Origin: Flaveria trinervia
Lineage: Eukaryota > Streptophyta > Magnoliopsida > Asterales > Asteraceae
Assembly: GCA_025506515.1 (NCBI GenBank)
Contig: CM046443.1
Location: 92,150,349-92,214,348, forward strand
Length of the DNA: 64,000 nucleotides
Direction: 5' to 3'
A program made the translations under genes and the position numbers. Within the stretch, counting starts at the first letter, position 1; every line of letters starts with the position of its first letter. A model generated the notes under the pieces. That model did no database searches, was not told the DNA's origin, and saw only the letters and a program-made list of their open reading frames with translations. Below, in pieces: positions 1 to 8,477 of this stretch.

Positions 1-393
1 TGAAACTACAACGACTGAAGAACAAGCTCTTCAGTCGTTTTACAAAACTACTGAAAGGAAAACATAAAACTACTGAAAGAAAACCGTCACAACTACTGAA
101 GAAGACCTCTTCAGCTGTTGTGACAACGACTGATACTTGGTCTTCAGCACTTGTCTTCAGACTTTGTCTTCAGCACTTGTGTCTTCAGACTTTGTCTTCA
201 GCACTTGTCTTCAGACTTTGTCTTCAGCATTTGTGTCTTCAGACTTTGTCTTCAGCATTTGTCTTCAGACTTTGTCTTCAGCACTTGTGTCTTCAGACTT
301 TGTCTTCAGCTGTTGTGGACTTCACCAGTTGTTGTGACGTCTGTGGGACTTAAGGTTTTTCTGATCTGGCTCATTGGTTCTTTTGGTCCAACA
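1..393 (-). repeat. 3' LTR of SIRE copy A (partial, U3 side)
   Basis: It matches the right part of the LTR at 11293-12016 and ends in the LTR terminus CCAACA at 393, followed by the PPT. Only the U3 part lies in the window. Compared with the 5' LTR it has scattered changes, mostly transitions, and a longer CTTCAG minisatellite. Confidence 0.92.
142..321 (-). repeat. CTTCAG minisatellite in U3 of copy A
   Basis: Alternating short units of about 13-15 bp, cttcagactttgt and cttcagcacttgtgt, form a higher-order unit of about 52-56 bp. It lies in U3 upstream of the LTR TATA box in the sense of transcription. The 5' LTR (11802-11931) carries fewer units. Apparent ORFs across it are translations of the repeat. 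Confidence 0.9.
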
Positions 394-427
394 AACTCCC
401 CCTGAACCAATGCAACCAAAACCTTAA
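350..427 (-). promoter_or_regulatory. PPT with long stem spanning the 3' LTR boundary (copy A)
   Basis: The purine tract (sense CAGGGGGAGTT, about 394-404) lies in the loop of an inverted repeat. The outer arms are TTAAGGTTTT (350-359) and AAAACCTTAA (418-427). The inner arms are CATTGGTTC (372-380) and GAACCAATG (404-412). One half is inside the LTR and the other in the internal region, so the stem exists only at the 3' end of the genomic RNA. Copies B and C have the same fold with an added matched G/C pair in the outer arms. The PPT role is established for LTR elements; a role for the stem is inference. Confidence 0.75.
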
Positions 428-550
428 CTTTATTGAGGTCCCACTTATTTATGGCAATAAGATTGGTCTTTTTCCTTCTTGATCAGCTAAGAAGATGACC
501 CAATTAAGCACTGGCCTGGGAATAGATTTCTGAAATTTGGTTGGCATAGT

Positions 551-604
551 ATGGATAGGAGCCCTACTTTGGGGAACTGGACACAGGGCTGTGGTCCTAT
601 CCAT
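551..604 (-). ncRNA. 54-nt conserved stem-loop just past the aORF stop (copy A)
   Basis: Outer arms are ATGGATAGGA (551-560) and TCCTATCCAT (595-604). Inner arms are GCCCT (561-565) and AGGGC (585-589). They enclose a loop containing TTGGGGAACTGGACAC. The stem starts 5 nt downstream, in sense, of the aORF stop codon at 610-612. The same 54-nt element occurs in copies B and C with different but still pairing arms. It is probably a cis-acting RNA structure of the element. Its function is unknown. Confidence 0.72.
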
Positions 605-609
605 AAAAT

Positions 610-3600
610 CTACTTCCCATGTATAAGCCTGTAGGATTCTCTGGTGTATGCTCTGAGAAACATAATTTGTTCTTCCATGGTAAGATTTTCAGCTCCACCA
701 TCAAACAATCCTTCATGCCCATACAGCTCTGAAATGTACTTAGCCTGTTTGCCATTTTTGAGCTCAACTGTTGTGATCTGTCTGTATGCAAACTTATCTG
801 GGTGAGTCCCTTAAAGTAACAGACTGAGCTCATTTTGTTTGAAGTTCTCAAGCCTCTTGTAGACTAACCCCTTTTTAATTACTCTATTCTCTAACATCTT
901 TTGGGGTGGCTGTTTAGTTTCATAGGCCTTCTTGAAGTCTTCTACAATTTCCCACGGCGATACTACAAGGACCACTGTGATCTCTTCATCTACGATCCTT
1001 TTTACTTGGCCCTTGTATCTCGAAGGAATGTCTTTTTTCACAATTCTGTGAGCCACCCTAGGATCAGGCCATATTCTCACCTTTTCCTTTTGATATTGAA
1101 ATGTGTTAGCAAGGGTGTACAATCTCAGAGCTTCCTTCTTCATACTGATTATTGATGAAGAAGCAGCATAAGTTTTGTCTATGCTTTTCAGCATCTCATC
1201 ATCATGAAGCTTCTGCTGCTGTTCTTCTTCTATCTTTACTCTCACATCTTCCATCTGTGAGGTGGGAGTGATGGGCATAGGTTTGGCTTTAGGCAAAGTT
1301 AGGATTGCAGAAAGAGGCAGCCTATCTTCTTCCTCATCATCCTCTTCTTCTTCTTCTTCTAGCCTCAACACCCTTCTCTTCTTCTTCTTGGGTGCATCAT
1401 CGGCTGTTGGTTTTGAGGGTAAAGGAGTTGGTTTAGAGGGTGTGGTAGTGGTGATTTTGAAGTGGGAGGTTTTGCAGGTTGTTCTAGCATTCTTGTAGTG
1501 AGTGAGGCTTTTGAGTGTTTTGCTAGTTCCTTTCTGTTCCCAGCACCTGCCTCATTTAGTGCTTCAATCACCAATCCCTTAGTGTATGCTTCAGACGAAC
1601 AGATCTTGGTGGTTATTGCCAAGATACTGTCCCTGGTCCATGACTTAATCTCGATCAATGATCTCCCAAGGTACTTTGCAATGAATCTGATCATGATCTC
1701 TAGTCTTTCTCTTTCTAATGCATCATAACTTGCCATCTTGAGTTAATTTCTTCAACTTCAAGTCTCCTAATCTCTGAGTCAAGCTGTGCAGTATCGAACC
1801 CCTGTCTATACAGTTGATCAATAATGGAGTCCATTGATTTACTGTGTGTAGCATCCGCCTTTTGATCATCTCATCGAGTTCGAGTTCTTTTTCTTTTCCT
1901 TCAACCTTTCTCTTCTTATATGTGACATGAAAGTCTTTGTGACTTTCACCCACTTGATCAATGTCAGCTCCCTTCAAAACTCCTCTTCCTTCTCAGTCTC
2001 CTTTTCTTTCTTCCCCTCTATGCTTTCCTCTCTTGCTTTCACTGACTACTCTCCCCCTTTTTGGTTGCATTGGTTGCAAGGGTTGAGTAGCAGAAAGCCT
2101 TGTGCTCACAATCTCCTCCACCAGGGGTTGTATGATTGAGGGAAGCCTCTCATCCATGGTTTTGATCACAATGTCTATGATCATTGGGGTGATGAGAGGT
2201 AGGGATTGCTGAAAGATAGCAGCTGTTTGCTCAGAGGGGTTCTGTCCCTGAGAAGCAGTGCCAGAAATAGAGGCTGGTGGCTCGGATGTTTTGAGTGGCT
2301 GAGTGTGTGGGAGACCTTCAGGTGAAGGTGCCATCTGTGGGTTTATGTTGTGGTAGATGGACTTGCTTGTGAGAGAATTGGTCAAGTAGTCTTTGTAGTC
2401 TACTGACTTCTTCCTCAAGAATGTGTTCTGGGCCAGAACATCATAAAAGAAGCCCAGGTCATCATCAGCAGATGCTGAATCACCTGACCTCTGCTTGTAG
2501 CAGGATGTACATGCACTGGGTGTAGACCAGTTGTAGCATGTGCCCCTTTTTATGGAACTGGGGACTTCCACCCTCAGGACAATGTCCTTCATCAGCTGTT
2601 GCCTCTGGTGAGGTCTTAGCTATGTTACCAGCCTCAGTCTGATCATGTGCTGATTCAGAAGAGGTGCAGCCTCACCAGATGTTCTGGTCTCCATATCCAC
2701 ACCAGGAGATAGAACAGTGAAACCTCGTGCTGTGGGCTGTCAGGAGCATGTTGATCCTCTTCCTCAATTGCTGTGGTTTTCCCCTTTGTGGTGTTTGGGG
2801 AGGAGGAGAGGCATGCAGCTGAGTCAGCACGTTTGCAATAATGAGAGTAGGACATTATGGGGCGGTTGTAGTGGGAGATGGGGTAAAAGTAGTATGCACC
2901 TGGGGAGAATGGTGCTCTTCAATGGCAATCTCCTCAAATGAGGAAGATCCCAGATTAGTGGGTACTTTCTTTGGTTGCTGCAGGCTCCTTTTGAGAGGAA
3001 TCCTAAGCGGCTGTGGCTGGTGAAGTCCTTGTATCCACTAGGGGGTTATAACCAGTGGATATAGCATGCGTTTGTGTTGCAGGGGCATCCTCAGGGACTC
3101 ATTTCCCTGAGTAGCCTTTTTTGTCTTCTTTTTAGTGGGTGTGGTGGGGACTTTGGATTTGGAGGTGGTGGCTGTGGGTTCCAGCTGCGTGGGTTTGCGC
3201 AGCTTGGCAGCCATTTTGAGTGATTGGTCAGAGTTGTGCCGGGAGTATACTTCAGGCAATACAGCCGTAGCAAGGACTCCCAGGCCAACAAGTCCCTCAG
3301 CTTGAAGCTGGTTTTCAATTATGGCCATTATGAACCGAGGATATAATATCCAACGGTTAGTAAGTTGTTTTTGGGCCATATCCTTGAGCTCTAAAAATAG
3401 TATTTCAGAAAAATTTAAAGGTTGTTGCTCAAGGATGGAGTACATTACCTGTGGACATTTGATCCCATGATGAAGTCTTGGGGGCAAGGCAGACATTTAC
3501 CAGGTGAAAGATGAGACGTTCAGCATCCTGGAAATGTTTCTTCAATATGATAGATGCACTCAGGTTACCCTGGTATCCATGCTGGGCAAATGATTGATCG

Positions 3601-3920
3601 ATTGTGCCCTTTGGATAACCAGTTGGGAAAGTTGCATCATCCAGATTTAGGGTTTGGCGAAGAATGTCTGGAGTAATGACCATTTTTTGATGATGGACAA
3701 ACGATTGAAGAGACTCTGTGTCATTCTCCTCAGAGACAAGAGTGACGTTTGTCCAGAATTGGTTAAGAGATTCGGCATATATGGTGGGATTTAACAGAAA
3801 AGCCGTTTTGTAAGGTGACTGAACCATTAAATCAATGGCGTTGTGAAACTTGGTCCAGTATGGCGATTTTGTGAGATGTGCGCCACAGTTGTGTCGAGGT
3901 TTTAGTTGCATGGTCGCCAT
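610..3920 (-). pseudogene. Additional ORF (aORF, 'envelope-like') of SIRE copy A, broken
   Basis: A roughly 1,100-codon ORF follows pol and is split here by frameshifts. The start is ATG at 3920 (MATMQLKPRHNC), shared with copy B. N-terminal third: a globular domain with NPTIYAESLNQFWTN and VITPDILRQTLNLDD, then LNFSEILFLELKD and WILYPRFIMAII, recalling a domain of plant transposon-associated proteins. Middle: Pro/Ser/Thr/Gln-rich linker, the conserved block DLGFFYDVLAQNT, then a basic run KKRKVEGKEKE like a classical nuclear localisation signal. C-terminal third: helical and charged (LGRSLIEIKSWTRDSILAI, RIWPDPRVAHRI, VSPWEIVEDFKKAY), ending YTRESY..GK. I see no signal peptide or hydrophobic transmembrane segment. 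Function unknown; 'envelope' is only a positional label. Confidence 0.78.
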
Positions 3921-4829
3921 TGATGAAGAGAGGCTACAGAGTTTTTTTGAACGTTAGGTTTGAGAAGAGAAGAAAGTAAAAACTCTGAAGGTGGGATAAG
4001 GTATTTAAAGGGTAGGGTTAGAAAACGACTGAAGGTTTTGGTGTTAGTCATCAGTTGTTGAAACTACTGATGACGTGGTATTAACATTCAGAGGTTTGGA
4101 ATGACTGACCGTATTGGTGTGATCAGCAGTTGTTATAAAACAACTGAAGACTTGGTTTTAACCGTCAGACGTTGAAACAGCTGAAGTCTTTGATTTAGTC
4201 ATCAGTAGTTATAAAACTACTGAAGATTTAGTCATCAGTAGTTATAAAACTACTGAGGATTTAGTCATCAGTAGTTATAAAACTACTGAAGATAGTTTTG
4301 ACTTCAGGTGATGAAACAACTAAGGACTTGGTATTAGTCATCAGTAGTTGGGAAACTACTGAAGACTTGGTTTTACCATCAGTTGTTGTAAACAACTGAA
4401 GACTAGTGTTAGTCATCAGTAGTTGTGAAACTACTGAAGACATGGTTTTGCTTCAGTTGTTTAGAAAGAAACAGCAGTGGGAAACTACTGAAGACAAAAA
4501 GGCTCATCAGTAGTTGTCGTCAATTCATTGCTTTTCAGCTGTTTCATACTGTCCTCAACACGTACTCATCAGATGTTTTCATCTGTTTTCAGATGTTTCA
4601 TAGGACATCAGTACGTATTTGTATTTCTGACAACAGTAGTTGTAGCTACATCAGTTGTTGTAACTAGATCAATTGTTTTAACAAATAAAGTACTTGAGTA
4701 CTGAGAAGTTAAGCTCTAGTAATTTAAAGAAAACTTCCGGTGGGAAAATAACTTCAGTACTTATATATATGACAATAATAAACTAATGATCATCGGTACT
4801 TGTGAGCTGAGATCATCAGTAGTTATCAC
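3921..4829 (-). repeat. pol-aORF spacer with hairpin array (copy A)
   Basis: Between the pol stop and the aORF start there are about a dozen short inverted repeats (roughly 4050-4520), spaced about 30-40 bp. Perfect ones include CAGTAGTT-ataa-AACTACTG and CAGTTGTT-ataa-AACAACTG. A 32-bp unit containing the CAGTAGTT hairpin is present in three tandem copies at about 4193-4290. The same order of hairpin types is seen in copy B, and similar hairpins in copy C. The remainder (4521-4829) has isolated CAGTAGTT and CTTCAG words and no ORF. Confidence 0.85.
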
Positions 4830-6265
4830 TTATTCTAGCTGCAGCATACCAAGCCTTAACACTAGGTTTTGGAAAGTTGTGCTATCCAAGGGCTTAGTGA
4901 AAATGTCTGCAAGCTCATCAGCACTAGGAACAAATTTTGGATCAATCAGACCTTTTTCAAAACAATCTCTAATAAAATGGTGTTTGATTTCAATATGTTT
5001 AGTCCTAGAGTGCTGGACAGGATTCTTGACAATACAAAGAGCTGAAGAGCTGTCCATTAACAATGGGGTCTTAGTCTCTGTTATGCCATAATCCAATAAT
5101 TGGTTTTGAAGCCAGAGTACCTGAGATGTACAGCTTGCAGTAGCAATGTACTCTACTTCAGCAGTTGATGTAGCAACTGAGGTCTGCTTCTTACTCTGCC
5201 AAGAAATCAAGCAGTTGCCTAGGAATTGGCATCCTCCAGAAGTGGACTTTCTTGTCAACTTACACCCTGCATAGTCACTGTCAGAAAAAGCAACAATTTA
5301 CCAGAATGTCTAGTAGAATACCATAAACCTAGAGATGGAGTGCCTTGCAAATATCTAAAGATCCTCTTGACTGCAATCAAATAGACTCCTTAGGTGCAGC
5401 CTGAAATCTAGCACAAACACATGTAGCAAACATAATATCAGGTCTAGAAGCTGTTAAGTACATCAAGGACCCAATCATACATCTGTAAAGTGTTTCATCA
5501 ACCACTTTACCTTTCTGATCTGTATCCAGTTGTGTGGTGTTGCACATGGGAGTAGAACAGGCTTACACTTTTGTAAATCAAACTTTTCCAAAAGATCTTT
5601 TGTGTATTTGGACTGATGAATGAAAATTCCATCAGCCTTTTGTTTGATTTGCAAACCCAGAAAGAACTGTAATTCTCCCATGGCACTCATTTCAAACTTC
5701 TGTTCATCAACTTTGTAAAGGCATCACACAACTGTGGATTAGAGGATGCAAAAATAATATCATCTACTTAATTTGAACAAGTAGATTATGCTGCCCCAGC
5801 TTTCTTAATCAATAAAGTCTTATCTATGGAGCCTCTAGTGAAATTATTTTCCAGAAGAAAGTTTGATAATGTCTCATACCAGGCTCTAGGAGCTTGTTTC
5901 AACCCATAGAGAGCCTTATCGAGTTTATACACCCAATTAGGATGTTTATTGTCCTCAAAACCTGGTGGTTGACATAAATAAACCTCTTCTTTAATTTTCC
6001 CATACAAAAATGCACTTTTGACATCCATTTGAAAAACTTTAAGGTTGTGATAAGCAACATAAGCTAAAAACAATCGAATTGCTTCCAGTCTGGCTACAGG
6101 GGCAAAGGTTTCATTATAATCAATGCCTTCCTCTTGTGAAAACCCCTGTACAACCAGTATGGCCTTGTTCTTAACAATAAGCCCATTTTCATCAGTTTTG
6201 TTCCTAAACACCCATTTAGTGCCTATTGCACACTTACCTGGAGGTAGAGGAACCAGTTCCCACAC
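4830..6265 (-). pseudogene. Copia reverse transcriptase-RNase H (pol C-terminal half), copy A
   Basis: The RT fingers and palm are at 6265-5786: KCAIGTKWVFRNKTDENG, QEEGIDYNETFAPVARLEAI, QMDVKSAFLYG and ALYGLKQAPRAWYE are typical Copia blocks. The catalytic YVDD region near 5759-5775 has lost one base relative to copy C, so the frame breaks at the active site. The thumb/connection follows (ELQFFLGLQIKQ, 5690-5475). RNase H follows (TRKSTSGGCQFLGNCLISW, TAEVEYIA, HIEIKHHFIRD, ADIFTKPL), with the stop at 4830. This half would copy the element RNA into DNA and degrade the template. It is not functional here. Confidence 0.93.
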
Positions 6266-6739
6266 TTACTGTTTCTTGAACTGAAGAAGCTCAAGCTGCA
6301 TGGCTTCAACCCATCCATTGTCCCTTAAAGCAATGTGATAGTTCTTTGGCTCTTGCTGACTAATGAAGAGAGCTAGAAGCAGAAATTAGACAATTGACTT
6401 CTTGTTGAAACACCAGCATTGATATCACCAATGATTTGAGACATAGGGTGATTCTTCAGATCTTGGTACACAATAAGATCTGTGCAAGTGTTTGTAGCAG
6501 GCTCAGCAGCAACAGATGGTGATGGTGAAGCATTTCCATGAAACCAATCAGTAGATGGTAATTCAAAGGAAGTTGAAGTTGTAGAAATCTCATCAGCATT
6601 TGTTGTGGATTGTGCTACTGAAGCTACAGGAACATCAGGTCAACTGAATCAGGCAGTTGATCACTAAACTTGAAAAGGTGATTACTGATATCATCATCAT
6701 CATCAGTAACACCAGATGGATGACTAGCTACAGAAGATG

Positions 6740-7760
6740 ATGGATTCATATGATCTGCAACAGCAGGTGGTGGTGATAAGGAACATATTGCAGAATGTCC
6801 AGATCAAACAACTCCACAGGGTTTTGTGGAATTGTATCCTTAGGGGATTCATTGAACTTCACATGCAAGGTTTCTTCAACTATCTTTGTCCGACAGTTGA
6901 ATACTCTATAAGCCTTGCAAGTGGATGAATACCCAACAAAATACCCTGCATCCACCTTAGAATCAAACTTTTGGAGTTGATCCTTTGTGTTGAGAATGTA
7001 ACAGGGACACCCAAATGCTCTAAAGAATGAAATCAAAGGGGCTAAATGATGTAAAACTTCATAAGGAGTTTTCATCAACCTCTGATTTACTAAGGCTCTA
7101 TTCTGTACATAGCAGGCGTATTGACAGCTTCAGCCCAAAAGGTCAGTGGCAGACCAAAATCAGCCAACATGGACCTTGCAGCTTCAATGAGGGTCCTGTT
7201 CTTTCTCTCCACTACTCCATTTTGCTCTGGAGTCCTTGGGATGCTATACTGCCTCTTGATTCCCTTTGATAAGTAAAACTCATCAAGAGTGTGGTTTCTG
7301 AATTCAGTACCATTGTCACTCCTCACACACTTAACTGGTAGGGAATATGCTTTCAACGTGTAACACAAAGTTCATAATGGACTGAGCAGCCTCATCCTTT
7401 GAATGCAAGAAGAAGGTCCATACATATCTAGAGTAATCATCCATAATTACCAGACAGTATTTCTTCTTTGCCATACTCATTACCTTCACAGGACCAAAAA
7501 GATCCATGTGCAGTAGTTGTAAGCAGGCATTAGACTTGGATTCTTCTATGGTTGGGAATGAAACTTTATGTTGTTTCCCTTTTAAGCATGCAGTGCAGAT
7601 TTCATCACAATTGAACTCCTTTATTGAAGACCTCTCACTAAACTCTTATGGATCAGCTGATTCATGTTTTTGAGATTAACATGACCCAGCCTTCTATGCC
7701 ACAGTTTAGATTCTTGGAGAGAGGCCTTGGAGAACAAGCATGGATGGCCTCTTAACTCAA
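6740..7760 (-). pseudogene. Copia integrase, copy A
   Basis: Transcribed right to left. A GAG-pre-integrase/zinc region at about 7640-7760 can be read through shifts. The core domain has VRSDNGTEFRNHTLDEFY (second catalytic Asp, 7299-7319) and PEQNGVVERKNRTLIEAAR (catalytic Glu). The Copia C-terminal region follows at 7078-6746: MMKTPYEVLHH, FRAFGCPCYIL, DAGYFVGYSSTCKAYRVFN. Integrase inserts the cDNA into host DNA. Frameshifts separate the blocks, so this copy is inactive. Confidence 0.9.
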
Positions 7761-7847
7761 TTTTCTTTGACAGATCCAAGGCATATACTCTTCCTATCCT
7801 GTTAGCCTTCAGGAGAGTATTATCATCCAGTACTTTGTCAATCAGGC

Positions 7848-8374
7848 TCAGAATCTGGAAGACAGAATCCTACAGTTCTGGCTTGTGAAAAGAGCAACAT
7901 GTCTTTTGTCACACATCTGACTGACACTCAACAGATTGTATTTAAGATTCTCCCCATGGTTGACATCATCAAATCTAATATCTCCATTAGACACAAATCC
8001 CTTTCCAATGATGTAACCTTTAGCATCATTTCCAAATGAGACAAATCCCTTCTTTCCCTGAGAGTAATCATGAAGAAGAGAGCTGCTCCCAGTCATGTGC
8101 ATGGATCCTCCACTATCCACATACCAGATGCTTCTTTGGCATGCTGAAGAACCCTGCACAATCCTAAGAAACTAGTTAGCTTTGGAGACCCAAACCTTTT
8201 TGTTTTGGGACTGACTTTATCAACAGATTTAACCATAGCTAGTTTCTTATGATTAACAGCTGATGAAGATGGAGATGGTGCTGAAATGGATTTGGGCCTG
8301 GAATTCCTCTCCAGTGGTTTGATCACATGGGTTTCAAGTTGGTTAACTCTCCCCAACAGATGCTGAACCATCAT
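7848..8374 (-). pseudogene. Copia aspartic protease, copy A
   Basis: The motif IWYVDSGGSMHMTG contains the catalytic DSG triad. SQGKKGFVSFGNDAKG and LKYNLLSVSQMCDK follow, the normal Copia retropepsin and pre-integrase order. Upstream 8374-8160 is a Ser/Lys-rich linker with MVQHLLGRVNQLE. The protease would process the Gag-Pol polyprotein. The reading frame is interrupted at about 8093-8160. Confidence 0.88.
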
Positions 8375-8477
8375 AACAAGCTGTGTCTGATTTGAAGCTC
8401 GAGCTTTAGTTTATTTGACACTCCAGAGCTTGTTTTTGATGAGTTCCTGTGACCCACCATTTCCTCCTTCTTAGACT

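Noticed and set aside
120..405. Overlapping ORFs rich in LQHLCLQTLSS or SSDFVFS, also at 11625-12028, 41786-42028, 49838-50062 and 61399-61686
   Set aside because: They translate the CTTCAG repeats of LTR U3 in different frames. No start context or conserved protein.
901..1728. Plus-strand ORFs opposite aORF, gag and pol throughout the window
   Set aside because: They are antisense shadows of the minus-strand element genes.
4028..4520. CRISPR-like repeat array
   Set aside because: Repeats are imperfect, spacers are themselves related, and it sits inside a plant Copia element. No cas genes.
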